Source: Bacteroidota bacterium
GTDB taxonomy: Bacteria; Bacteroidota; Bacteroidia; Bacteroidales; UBA12077
Length of the DNA stretch: 56,658 nt
NCBI GenBank assembly: GCA_020444275.1
Contig: JAHLLG010000008.1
Coordinates: 1-56,658, forward strand
Direction: 5' to 3'
Position numbers and translations under genes: made by a program
Notes under the pieces: generated by a model
Databases searched by the model: none
Told to the model about the DNA's origin: nothing
Seen by the model: only the letters and a program-made list of their open reading frames with translations
In this document: positions 14,086 to 23,030 of the stretch, one piece after another
Numbering within the stretch: position 1 is the first letter of the stretch
Layout of the letters: the number at the start of each line of letters is the position of its first letter

Positions 14086-15669
14086 TTATTTGGCATTCGC
14101 TTTTACTAATTGCTCTAATCCATCCTCAGTCATAATCCAGTATTTATCAACCATTTCATCTTTTCGATAATACTCATTACGGGAGATATAGTCCAGTAAT
14201 TCTTCCATGCTTTCGTCGATATACAAAACACAACCCTCTGGAACTTTTATGTTAACATCTACTTCAGGAAATTTCCAGTTGTTTTTTTCCAGTAAGGTGT
14301 ATACAGCATCGAACAGAATAATAGAATCGTTTTGTACAACGCTGTAATCTATGGCTTCGGCATGATTTAATGCTTCAACACGCCCCGATCCGCGACCTTC
14401 TTTTATGATTTCAATTACTAAATCATCAAAATGTCCATGTACAATATCTACTTCCGGATAGGCATACAATTTGTCTTCGTTTTCTTCATCGTACATTACA
14501 TGGAACTCTTCATCAAAAATGTAGAACTCAGACCTTTCAATGGATTTTACTTCGGTTGCCTTTAAGTAATAGGTTTTTCCCACAGCATCATCGATTTTAA
14601 TTCTCTCTTCATCTTCAACCGAATAAGAGAAATTTCTAACCTGCAAACCAATGAGAATAATTAATGTGATAAAACTTACCAACCAGATCAGAAATCCGAA
14701 TCCTGCAATAGATCTGTCGTGAGGTCTTATGCCAAGCAAAAGTTTAAATCCACCATAAATGATGGCAAATAATGGAATAACAACCACAAGAAATGCACAA
14801 ACGGCTATAATCCAGAGTGTGTTAGGATCGGCCAACGAGTTAAACATTTCCGGAATCATAAAATGATCGTTTATAATAAAATTGTTCCAGGGCATAAATG
14901 GTTCCCCAATGATCAACGTTCCGGTAAGGCCAATAAGGAAACCAACGCCGGCAACAATTAATGCTAACCCGATAACAGCGCCAATAAATTTGAACAAAAA
15001 TCTGAAAATAGCACCAATTGCGCTAAAGAGGTTATCAAAGAAACCTTGAGCACGTTCGTAATCCTTCGAATCTTTAATATTCTTCAGGTTGTCCTTTACG
15101 TTTTCGTACTCCTTACGCACATTTTTTTCAATATCAGAGATGTTAAATCGCTCTCCACGCATTTCGAGTTTTTGTGCAGTTGTAAATGCTGCTGGCAATA
15201 ATGCCCATAGAACAATATATATGATTAGCGTTATTCCGTATGCAAATAGCAGAACAAGGAATAATATTCTTATAATTAACGGATCGATATTTAAATAATT
15301 AGCAATACCTGAACACACACCACCAAGCACCCTGTTATCCGGATCGCGATATAGTCTCTTTGAAGCACGCTCGTAGTGTGTATATGTTTTTTCTTTTTCC
15401 CCATCCACATCTTCAAAATCTTCAGGATGCCCCATAATATCGATAACTTCTTCAATATCTTCTTTGCTTATCACTTGCTTCTCTTCAGAAAGCTTACTTT
15501 GTAAGATTTCTGCTATACGATGTTCTATATCTGAAATAATTTCTTTTCCTTCATCCGAAGAAGCAAACCGTTGATTAATTGCAGTTAAGTAATTTTGCAA
15601 CAGTGCATAAGCATCATCATCCAGATGAAAAATAACACCACCTATATTTATTTTTACTGTTTTTTTCAT
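14086..15669 (-). CDS. PspC-domain membrane protein, long form
   Basis: A 527-residue membrane protein. Residues about 1-90 form a soluble domain also present in the paralogue at 16055-16669 (INIGGVIFHLDDDAYALL...; IMGHPEDFED). A PspC domain follows (about 105-165: RRL/KRLYRDPDNRVLGGVCSGIANYL and a hydrophobic helix). Several transmembrane helices come next (about 215-350), then a soluble C-terminal domain of about 170 residues. PspC belongs to the phage-shock/envelope stress response. The ATG at 15669 is 6 bp after the PadR gene stop, so the two form an operon. An in-frame GTG two codons upstream is less likely. Confidence 0.85.
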   Translation of the reverse strand: MKKTVKINIGGVIFHLDDDAYALLQNYLTAINQRFASSDEGKEIISDIEHRIAEILQSKLSEEKQVISKEDIEEVIDIMGHPEDFEDVDGEKEKTYTHYERASKRLYRDPDNRVLGGVCSGIANYLNIDPLIIRILFLVLLFAYGITLIIYIVLWALLPAAFTTAQKLEMRGERFNISDIEKNVRKEYENVKDNLKNIKDSKDYERAQGFFDNLFSAIGAIFRFLFKFIGAVIGLALIVAGVGFLIGLTGTLIIGEPFMPWNNFIINDHFMIPEMFNSLADPNTLWIIAVCAFLVVVIPLFAIIYGGFKLLLGIRPHDRSIAGFGFLIWLVSFITLIILIGLQVRNFSYSVEDEERIKIDDAVGKTYYLKATEVKSIERSEFYIFDEEFHVMYDEENEDKLYAYPEVDIVHGHFDDLVIEIIKEGRGSGRVEALNHAEAIDYSVVQNDSIILFDAVYTLLEKNNWKFPEVDVNIKVPEGCVLYIDESMEELLDYISRNEYYRKDEMVDKYWIMTEDGLEQLVKANAK

Positions 15670-15675
15670 GATCAC

Positions 15676-16005
15676 TTATTTATTTTGTTGTATTGAATTT
15701 ACGGCGTTAACCAGTTCAACCCACGATTTTTTTAGTTCTTCTAAATATTCTTTTCCTTTTTTGGTTAACGTGTAGTATTTTCTTGGAGGTCCTTGTGTTG
15801 ATTCTTCCCAACGATAGCTTAACAAACCGGCATTTTTTTGCCTTGTTAACAGAGGATAAAGAGTTCCTTCAACTACAATCATTTTAGCTTCTTTCAAAGC
15901 TTTTATGATATCGGAGGCGTAATAATCCTGTTTTGAAAGGATAGAAAGGATGCAGAATTCCAGTACGCCTTTTTTCATCTGAGCTTTTGTATTTTCGAGA
16001 TTCAT
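15676..16005 (-). CDS. PadR-family transcriptional regulator
   Basis: A 109-residue winged-helix protein of the PadR type: MKKGVLEFCILSILSKQDYY, then GTLYPLLTRQKNAGLLSYRW as recognition helix and wing, then GPPRKYYTLTKKG and a C-terminal dimerisation helix. It lies between two PspC-domain genes on the same strand, an arrangement common in Bacteroidota, and most likely represses the operon through the palindrome upstream of 16669. Confidence 0.93.
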   Translation of the reverse strand: MNLENTKAQMKKGVLEFCILSILSKQDYYASDIIKALKEAKMIVVEGTLYPLLTRQKNAGLLSYRWEESTQGPPRKYYTLTKKGKEYLEELKKSWVELVNAVNSIQQNK

Positions 16006-16054
16006 TGTTTTTAATTTAAGTAGAACTTCATGTTTATACTTTTATATAAGCAGG

Positions 16055-16669
16055 TTAGAACTTCATGTTTTTTCTTACATTTTCGAATTCTTCACGCACT
16101 GCTTTTTTAATATTTTCAATGGTTATGGCTTCTCCACGCATTTCAAGTTTTTGCGCTGTGGTGGATGCTTCAGGAATGGCAATCCATAAAATAATATAGA
16201 TGATGAGACCTGATCCCATACCAAAAAATATTAAGATAAATATGATCCGAAATAGAATAGGATCGGTATTGAAATAGGCACCTAATCCGCCACAAACACC
16301 GCCAAGGACTCTGCTGTCCGGATCGCGATAGAGTCTTCTTGTGGTTTTGTACTCGGTTCTTTTTCGTTTCGAGTTTGCCTTAAAATTTGTTGATTCTTGT
16401 TCTGTTTCTTCAACAAAATCTTCCGGTTCGCCCATAATCTCAATTACTTTCGAAACATCTTCTGTCATAATAACATCTCGTTTACCAGCAAGTGTTTCTT
16501 TAAATAATTCAGAGAGTCGTGTTTCTACATCTGTCATAATCTCCTTACGTTCGTTTTCATTAACAAACTGTTTTTCAACTGCAAGCAGATATGCATGTAG
16601 CATTTCATATGCATCATTATCGATATGAAATACTATTCCTCCCAGGTTTATTGTAATGGTTGTTTTCAT
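16055..16669 (-). CDS. PspC-domain membrane protein, short form
   Basis: A 204-residue paralogue of the first three quarters of the protein at 14086-15669. It shares the N-terminal soluble domain (INLGGIVFHIDNDAYEML, IMGEPEDFVE) and the PspC domain (RRLYRDPDSRVLGGVCGGLG, hydrophobic helix about 140-165), but stops after the post-PspC helix where the other continues. First gene of a PspC-PadR-PspC operon. Likely an inner-membrane envelope-stress protein. Confidence 0.85.
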   Translation of the reverse strand: MKTTITINLGGIVFHIDNDAYEMLHAYLLAVEKQFVNENERKEIMTDVETRLSELFKETLAGKRDVIMTEDVSKVIEIMGEPEDFVEETEQESTNFKANSKRKRTEYKTTRRLYRDPDSRVLGGVCGGLGAYFNTDPILFRIIFILIFFGMGSGLIIYIILWIAIPEASTTAQKLEMRGEAITIENIKKAVREEFENVRKNMKF

Positions 16670-16715
16670 TATTATTATTTTTACAGTACTATACTATACA
16701 CATAAAATTACAATA

Positions 16716-16756
16716 CAAAGATATAAAAAAATATTAGTACTATGCAACACATAGTA
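16716..16756 (-). promoter_or_regulatory. Promoter and likely PadR operator
   Basis: TATCTTTG on the minus strand (16716-16723) is a full -7 match. About 15 bp upstream lies the inverted repeat tactatg-caaca-catagta (16738-16756) covering the -33 region. A palindrome at this place is where a PadR repressor of the operon would bind. Confidence 0.6.
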
Positions 16757-16837
16757 GTAAATATTTTAAAGTACACTATTTAAGATGTTGTAAATCAACG
16801 TCAAAAAAATTTATTAATTTTAGAAAAAATTTGATTA

Positions 16838-17641
16838 ATGAAGAAAATCCAAGGTTCCTTACTCAAAATGCAGTCGGAATTAAACGATCCGGTTGATTAC
16901 TTTTTACATATCGGTGATGAAAAACTTCATGTGAACGAATTTATTGATAAGGTGGTTTCTATAAAATATTTAAACGAGATTCACTGTATCCGCTGTGGAC
17001 GTAAAACAAGCAAGTCGTTTCATCAGGGATATTGTTATCCGTGTTATAGAACGGCACCTGAAACCGATGCGTGTATATTAAAACCTGAACTATGTAGGGC
17101 TCATGAAGGGATTTCGCGAGACATGGAATGGTCGAAAGAACATTGCTTACAGGATCATGTCGTGTATTTGGCTATTTCGAGTGGCTTAAAAGTTGGTGTA
17201 ACCCGAATTGCTCAGGTTCCCACACGATGGATTGATCAGGGTGCAAGTTATGCCATAAAAATTGCGCTGGCACCAAACAGGTATACAGCCGGATTAATCG
17301 AAGTAGATTTAAAAAAGCATTTTGCCGACAAGACGAACTGGCGAAGTATGCTGGCCAATAAGATCGATAAAGAGATACGATTGATAGATCAGAAAGCCCA
17401 AGCCAAACAAAAAGTAAAAAAAGAATTCACAGATTATTTTACCGATGATGATGAAATTGTTGAGATAAATTATCCTGTTATAGCATATCCAGAAAAAGTA
17501 AAATCAATAAATTTCGAGAAAGAAAGCGAAGTTTCCGGGAAGCTTATGGGTATTAAAGGGCAATATCTGATTTTTGAAAACGGAGTTGTCTTTAACGTTC
17601 GCCGCCATAATGGTTTTGAAGTGGAAATAGCGATGAAATAG
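16838..17641 (+). CDS. DUF2797 domain protein
   Basis: A 267-residue soluble protein with four clustered cysteines in two CxxC pairs (CIRCGRK and CYPCYR, about 52-74) that could bind zinc, and the family's later motifs (LKVGVTRIAQVPTRWIDQGA, NRYTAGLIEVDLKKHFADKT). DUF2797 has no known function. Part of the domain (KVGVTR...RWIDQGA) resembles the GIY-YIG-like fold, which is a suggestion only. Single-gene unit, divergent from the PspC operon. Confidence 0.75.
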   Translation: MKKIQGSLLKMQSELNDPVDYFLHIGDEKLHVNEFIDKVVSIKYLNEIHCIRCGRKTSKSFHQGYCYPCYRTAPETDACILKPELCRAHEGISRDMEWSKEHCLQDHVVYLAISSGLKVGVTRIAQVPTRWIDQGASYAIKIALAPNRYTAGLIEVDLKKHFADKTNWRSMLANKIDKEIRLIDQKAQAKQKVKKEFTDYFTDDDEIVEINYPVIAYPEKVKSINFEKESEVSGKLMGIKGQYLIFENGVVFNVRRHNGFEVEIAMK

Positions 17642-17669
17642 GATTGTTATAGCTTTGACTTAAAATTGG

Positions 17670-20600
17670 CTATTCATCTTGCTGATGCAATTCGCGATTA
17701 ATTTCCGCTTTAATATTTTCTAACTGTTTTTTCTTATTTACCTCTCGGAGTTTCTGTGCTGTTTTGGTAAAATACTGATGTCTTTTAATAAAAGAGTGCT
17801 GTATTTGATTCCACTCCAGGATCGAATCAATTTTCTTTCGCTCGGCAAGTTCTTTGTATAAACTAATTGAGACAGGAACGAAATCTGTTCGCCCTAAGTA
17901 ATCCAAATCTGCGTCGCACATAATCTCTTCTAACAAACTTTTGGGTTGTGGAGGCATTTTGGTCACCAGTATCAATTCACATATTCGATCAATTTGTTCT
18001 TCATTGTAATGATATTCAGGTAAGATTTTTTTAGCCAGCTTCACACTTTCTTCTTCGTGGGTATCGTAATTAATTAAATGACCCATATCGTGAAACAGGG
18101 CTGCTGTTTTTAAAATAAGCATCTCCTCATCTGAGATTCCTTCTGATCGCCCAATGAGCTCTGCTTGCGTAACCACATCAATGGTATGTTTTACATTATG
18201 ATAGTACAGGTTATCGGGCAACCCATCTTCGAGCTTGCTTAAAACAAACTCTTCAACGTCGTTTATTCGTAATGTCTGTATTTGGGTGAAAAACATTTGA
18301 TTAGGAACTAATCCCTTTATATCCGATGAAAGATGAGGCATAAATCCTTCAACAAAATACATATCAATTTCACCTTTATATTTAACAGGCATTTTTCCTC
18401 TGTACTGACAAATAAAAAAGTCTTTGATAAGCATGTATGTGTTTTCAGTAATATTAATTTTACCGGGTTCACCCGATGCTTCCATTCTGCTTGCTGTATT
18501 TACTGTTCCTCCCCAAATGTCGTATGAAATTTTACTCCTTCCGAGCACTCCTGCCACAACAGGTCCGGTATCAATTCCAATTCGCAAATCCCATATATGG
18601 CTTGTGCTCTTATCAGATTTTCTTTTAAGCTCTTTCATGAAGTTTTGCATCTCCATGGCTGCAAGCACTACTTCAACAGGATTAGTTCTGTTTTTTATAG
18701 GGATTCCGCCGGCGCACATGTATGCATCACCGATGGTTTTAATTTTTTCGATGTTATATTTTTCAACTACCGTATCGAACTGTAGAAAAAAGCGATCCAG
18801 TTCATCAATCAAGAGGTCTGAATCCATCTGCTCGGCAATTTTGGTAAATCCCTGGATATCTGAAAATAATACAGTAACCATATTGTAGTGATACGGACCG
18901 GCTTTTTTCCCCGATTTTAATTCCTTAGCAGTGGTTTTTGGTAAAACTCTTTCAAGTAGGTTATCTGCTTTTTCTTTTTGAATGACAACCTCTTCGGTTC
19001 TTTCGTGTATAATGTTTTCAAGTCGGAAACGCTCTCTGGCAAAATAATAGGCTCTCCATTTGCTTATTAGAACAAAAAGTAAAATAACAAAAATAGTATA
19101 AATGGCAAAAGCAACTTTGGTTCTGTATATGGGAGGTTTAATTGCAAACGAGTAAGTAACTTCATTGGATATATTATCGAAGATGTTTTTGGCTTTTAGC
19201 TTAAAAATATAGTTTCCTTCAAATAGGTTGGTATATTCTTTAACCGGCATAGAAGTCCAGTTCGACCATTTTTGATCAAATCCTTCCAGTTTGTATTGAT
19301 ATAAGACCTGATCTTCGCTTTCGTAATGATTAGATGAAAATTCAAATGATATATCATTATTTTTATATGATATTGCTTTTACATCGTTATACAGATGGCT
19401 ATTTTTTCCAAAAGGAAGCTGATAGATAATCGAATCTTTACCAATTTGAATTTTATGAATAATAGCCAAAAAAGGCGATGCAGAACTATAATACTGATTT
19501 AAATCTAATTGTATTAATCCTTCGTAACCACCAAACCAAACAACTCCTTTTTCATCGGGCTGAATAGATGTAATTAAAAAATCTTTTAATCGGTTAAAAG
19601 GAAGGGGGCGTAGTGTTTTTAGTGAATCATTTCTCAGGTTTTTAACAAGCGTTTTACTTTGATTTTCTCCTTTTCCGATAATGTTTAACCATAAGTTACC
19701 TTGTTTATCTTCAACAATGGGATAAACCCAGTGTGTTTCATGCGCAAAATCTAAACCAATTAAAGTATCTGTGTAGAATTTCTCGTGATCCGAATCAAAA
19801 CGAAATAGTCCCCGGGCTGTTGAAAACAGCACACCATCAGAAAGTGCATACAGGTTTATCCAGTCCGCATTTTCAGGAAGTTTATTTTGCTCTGTATATT
19901 TTTTAAACGGTATTTTACTATGAAAACTTTCGAAAGGTTCTATCTTGTAAACTCCGCTTTCGTTACTCGACAACCAAATCGTACCATCCTGTTCTTCGGC
20001 AATGCTGGCAATTTTTGTATCTATGCCTTCAACCTTTTTTTTCACAATGAGCAATTCGCCTGCAATTTGAATGGCAGAAAAACCATCGTTATATCCTAAG
20101 TAAATGTAGGATGGATTTCTGGTTGAGTGCAAAACACTGGTAATTTCATCTGCTTCCCGATTATAAAACAGGACAGCTTTATTTTCGATTATTTCGTATA
20201 TGCCTTTTAAAGTAGAAACAAAAAGCCTATTGTTGATTTGATGAAAATCGTAACAGGCAGATTTTATTTCTTTAATCTGTTCAAAATGCGAGCAAAGAAA
20301 GCATTCGTCAGAGCTGGTATTGTTTTGTAACTTAAAAACACCGAGCGATGTTGCAACATACAGGTTTTCTTTAAACTTTATTACAGAGGTAACATTCCCT
20401 TTTAATCCATGGGTTTTATTAAAATATGAATAGGGCGAAGGAATTTCAATTCTGCTCATACCCTGGTTATGCAGAGCCCAAAGGTTATTATTCGAATCGG
20501 CATACAAATCATTCACAGATAAATTCAAAAGGCCGCTATTTTCGTTAATATGCGAATTTATATGGCCCTTTTTATTGATTACAACAATACCGTTCAGAGC

Positions 20601-21413
20601 AGTTCCTATTGCATAATCACCATTTTTTAGCATGCACCCTTTGGTATATATATTTTCCAGAATAAATTGGTCAGCTTCTGTATGGAACGGCTCTAACGAG
20701 TAATTGTCGAAAAGATAAAACCCCTCTTTATTTTTTGTTTTTATAAGAAACTGTTTATTAAATGGTAAAATATCAATTACATCTTTTTCATTAAAAAACT
20801 TGGTGCCGGGCAATAAACGGAATTCATTTTGGATAAGCTTTAACAGCCCGGTTTCTTTTTTTTCCAAGAATATTTGCCGATCAACTTTGAATAGTTCTAA
20901 CCCAAATTCACTTGAATCAATCAACTCTAGTTGGTTCTCATCCCAACGAAACAATTTGTTTTTTGTACAGAAATAAATTTGATTGTTGTTTGAATACAGT
21001 TGATTAATTTGATGAAACTGAAGTGAAGAGCCCAGAGAGTCCTTTAATGAATAAAATTGAGGTTTCCCGGAACGATCATTCTTTACTAAGCCAAAATCAT
21101 TATTTCCGCCAACATATAAAATTCCTTCTGAATTCACATCCATTTTGGGTGTTCCCGATATTTTTATGATCTCCCAGTAGGTTCCGTCGTATTGAAGTAA
21201 TCCATTGTTATTGCTTATATAAATAATACCATTGTAATCCTGAATTACAGAAAAATTATTGTTTCTGAAACCATAATTGTTGAGTGTTATACGTTGTATA
21301 TATGGGCTTCCTTTTTGCTTGCAAAAACCTGATAAGTAAAAAAAGAGCACAAAAAATGCCGTGAATAAGGAAAAAAAAGTTGTATTTTTAATGAATTTTA
21401 TTTTAAAATACAT
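17670..21413 (-). CDS. Propeller-sensor adenylate cyclase with C-terminal HD phosphohydrolase domain
   Basis: A 1247-residue membrane receptor. Order: an N-terminal hydrophobic segment (about 12-31), a periplasmic region of two-component-propeller repeats (about 35-640), a Y_Y_Y domain (about 690-755), a transmembrane helix (about 765-785), a coiled coil (HERTEEVVIQKEKADNLLER), a class III cyclase domain (about 840-1015) and an HD domain (about 1075-1200). The cyclase has both metal aspartates (LFSDIQGF, IGDAYM), the transition-state motif NTASRME, and the Lys and Asp (IEKIKTIGD, SYDIWG) typical of adenylate rather than guanylate cyclases. The HD domain has YHNVKHT and FHDMGH. It probably makes cAMP in response to an outside ligand; whether the HD part degrades it is unknown. 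Single gene, divergent from the stress-protein gene. Confidence 0.9.
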   Translation of the reverse strand: MYFKIKFIKNTTFFSLFTAFFVLFFYLSGFCKQKGSPYIQRITLNNYGFRNNNFSVIQDYNGIIYISNNNGLLQYDGTYWEIIKISGTPKMDVNSEGILYVGGNNDFGLVKNDRSGKPQFYSLKDSLGSSLQFHQINQLYSNNNQIYFCTKNKLFRWDENQLELIDSSEFGLELFKVDRQIFLEKKETGLLKLIQNEFRLLPGTKFFNEKDVIDILPFNKQFLIKTKNKEGFYLFDNYSLEPFHTEADQFILENIYTKGCMLKNGDYAIGTALNGIVVINKKGHINSHINENSGLLNLSVNDLYADSNNNLWALHNQGMSRIEIPSPYSYFNKTHGLKGNVTSVIKFKENLYVATSLGVFKLQNNTSSDECFLCSHFEQIKEIKSACYDFHQINNRLFVSTLKGIYEIIENKAVLFYNREADEITSVLHSTRNPSYIYLGYNDGFSAIQIAGELLIVKKKVEGIDTKIASIAEEQDGTIWLSSNESGVYKIEPFESFHSKIPFKKYTEQNKLPENADWINLYALSDGVLFSTARGLFRFDSDHEKFYTDTLIGLDFAHETHWVYPIVEDKQGNLWLNIIGKGENQSKTLVKNLRNDSLKTLRPLPFNRLKDFLITSIQPDEKGVVWFGGYEGLIQLDLNQYYSSASPFLAIIHKIQIGKDSIIYQLPFGKNSHLYNDVKAISYKNNDISFEFSSNHYESEDQVLYQYKLEGFDQKWSNWTSMPVKEYTNLFEGNYIFKLKAKNIFDNISNEVTYSFAIKPPIYRTKVAFAIYTIFVILLFVLISKWRAYYFARERFRLENIIHERTEEVVIQKEKADNLLERVLPKTTAKELKSGKKAGPYHYNMVTVLFSDIQGFTKIAEQMDSDLLIDELDRFFLQFDTVVEKYNIEKIKTIGDAYMCAGGIPIKNRTNPVEVVLAAMEMQNFMKELKRKSDKSTSHIWDLRIGIDTGPVVAGVLGRSKISYDIWGGTVNTASRMEASGEPGKINITENTYMLIKDFFICQYRGKMPVKYKGEIDMYFVEGFMPHLSSDIKGLVPNQMFFTQIQTLRINDVEEFVLSKLEDGLPDNLYYHNVKHTIDVVTQAELIGRSEGISDEEMLILKTAALFHDMGHLINYDTHEEESVKLAKKILPEYHYNEEQIDRICELILVTKMPPQPKSLLEEIMCDADLDYLGRTDFVPVSISLYKELAERKKIDSILEWNQIQHSFIKRHQYFTKTAQKLREVNKKKQLENIKAEINRELHQQDE

Positions 21414-21507
21414 AACTTGGTTTTTGGAAGCTGATTGCCCTAAAAGAACTTGTAATATAAGAATTTTTTTATTTAAGAACGACGATTTGTAATAAATCTA
21501 TTGGTTT

Positions 21508-22338
21508 ATGAAAAATGAGAATCATATTATTGTAATACCGTGGGACTTTACACCTGTTGCCGGATATGCATTACAACATGGCTTTAAATTTGCCGAAAAA
21601 GCAAAAAGTAAAAAGATTGTGTTGGTGCATATCATTAAAAATGAGAAGGAATACGAAAGTGCTTTTGAAAAATTAAATCAGATTGCTAAAGATAATCAGG
21701 GAAAGAACGGATTAGAGATTGAGCCTCTGGTTAGAAAAGGAAGTATATTTACAACCATTGGCGAAGTAGCATCTGAAGTTGATGCTGAACTGGTGGTAAT
21801 GGGTACACACGGATTGCGCGGGATGCAAAAATTAACCGGGAGTTGGGCTTTAAAGGTTATCGTTAGTTCGAAAGTTCCTTTTGTGGTTGTGCAAGAGCCG
21901 CCAAATGAAACAGATTTAAAAGATATTGTTATGCCTATTGATTTTAAATGGGAAAACAAAGAAAAACTAAATTGGGTAAGCTACTTATATCAATATTTTA
22001 ATCCTAAAATTCATATTATTAAACCCAACACCACTGATGTGGGCTTTATTAAGAAAATTAAAGCTAATATTGCTTTTGCCAGAAAATTTATGGATGGTAA
22101 AGGTGTAGATTATGAAATTCACACAGCCGATGGCAAGAAGAGTTTTGCTTTGGAAATTATGGAGTTTGGGAAAAACATTAATGCTGACCTTATTATGATT
22201 TTATCAACCAAAAATATCGGTTTAGCGGATTATGTGTTAGGTGCCCAGGAACAATACATTATTGCCAACAGCTCAAAGATTCCTGTAATGGTTGTGAACC
22301 CTCGCGATGACCTAACTAGATACGAAGGATTTTATTAA
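21508..22338 (+). CDS. Universal stress protein, two-domain
   Basis: A 276-residue protein with two tandem UspA folds. The first (about 1-135) is well preserved (IIVIPWDFTPVAGYALQHG, LVVMGTHGLRGMQKLTGSW). The second (about 140-270) is more divergent and keeps only part of the nucleotide-binding motif (DLIMILSTKNIGLADYVLGAQ). Usp proteins bind ATP or AMP in stress responses. Transcription is divergent from the adenylate cyclase receptor, and a terminator hairpin follows 29 bp past the stop. Confidence 0.9.
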   Translation: MKNENHIIVIPWDFTPVAGYALQHGFKFAEKAKSKKIVLVHIIKNEKEYESAFEKLNQIAKDNQGKNGLEIEPLVRKGSIFTTIGEVASEVDAELVVMGTHGLRGMQKLTGSWALKVIVSSKVPFVVVQEPPNETDLKDIVMPIDFKWENKEKLNWVSYLYQYFNPKIHIIKPNTTDVGFIKKIKANIAFARKFMDGKGVDYEIHTADGKKSFALEIMEFGKNINADLIMILSTKNIGLADYVLGAQEQYIIANSSKIPVMVVNPRDDLTRYEGFY

Positions 22339-22366
22339 TATTTTAATGAATAGATAGCCTAATTAT

Positions 22367-22399
22367 GGATGACGACGATAGGTGTCATCCTATTTTTTT
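22367..22399 (+). terminator. Terminator after the stress-protein gene
   Basis: Stem ggatgac (22367-22373) and gtcatcc (22384-22390) followed by tattttttt. It ends 8 bp before the ATG I choose for rdgB, and an earlier in-frame ATG at 22365 lies at its foot, so that earlier start is unlikely. Confidence 0.8.
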
Positions 22400-22406
22400 G
22401 ATTTTT

Positions 22407-22982
22407 ATGGAGTTAATTTTTGCAACAAACAACAAGCATAAGCTCGAAGAGATACAAAAACTGTTAAGCGATAAAATAAAACTTTTGAGCCTGCAAGATA
22501 TCTCTTTTCAAGAAGAGATACCGGAAGATTATGAAACATTGAAGGAAAATGCATTACAAAAAGCCCGCTATATTTACGACCGATATACATTAAACTGTTT
22601 TGCTGATGATACCGGTTTGGAAATAGATTTTTTAAACGGATCTCCGGGTGTTTATTCTGCCCGATATGCCGGAGAAAATTGCTCTTTTGACGATAATGTG
22701 AATAAAGTGTTAGAAGAAATGGGAAACACAAATAACAGAGCTGCTCGTTTTAGAACTGTTATTGCACTTATAATCGACCAGAAAGAATATTTTTTTGAAG
22801 GAGTTGTGGAAGGAGAGATATTACGAGAAAGAACAGGGAATGGTGGTTTCGGTTATGACCCAATTTTTAAACCAATTGGTTTTAACGAATCGTTTGCCGA
22901 AATGGAAATGCATAAAAAAAATGAAATTAGTCACAGAGGACTGGCAGCAAAAAAGCTGGTTAATTTCCTGAATACGTTGTAA
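22407..22982 (+). CDS. rdgB: XTP/dITP diphosphatase (RdgB/HAM1 family)
   Basis: A 191-residue house-cleaning nucleotide pyrophosphatase that hydrolyses XTP, dITP and ITP to monophosphates. The family motifs are in place: MELIFATNNKHKLEEIQ at the N-terminus, DDTGLEIDFLNGSPGVYSAR with SARYAG, GNGGFGYDPIF, and SHRGLAAKKL near the end. The start at 22407 gives the family's usual beginning and length; a longer reading from 22365 would put 14 extra residues over the terminator hairpin. Followed 48 bp later by porZ. Confidence 0.95.
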   Translation: MELIFATNNKHKLEEIQKLLSDKIKLLSLQDISFQEEIPEDYETLKENALQKARYIYDRYTLNCFADDTGLEIDFLNGSPGVYSARYAGENCSFDDNVNKVLEEMGNTNNRAARFRTVIALIIDQKEYFFEGVVEGEILRERTGNGGFGYDPIFKPIGFNESFAEMEMHKKNEISHRGLAAKKLVNFLNTL

Positions 22983-23030
22983 ATATGCAATAATATTTAC
23001 AATGTTCTGTTATCATACATAAAGATTAAC

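Noticed and set aside
22365-22406. Longer N-terminus for rdgB
   Set aside because: It would be coded by the terminator hairpin at 22367-22399, and the family starts at MELIFATNN.
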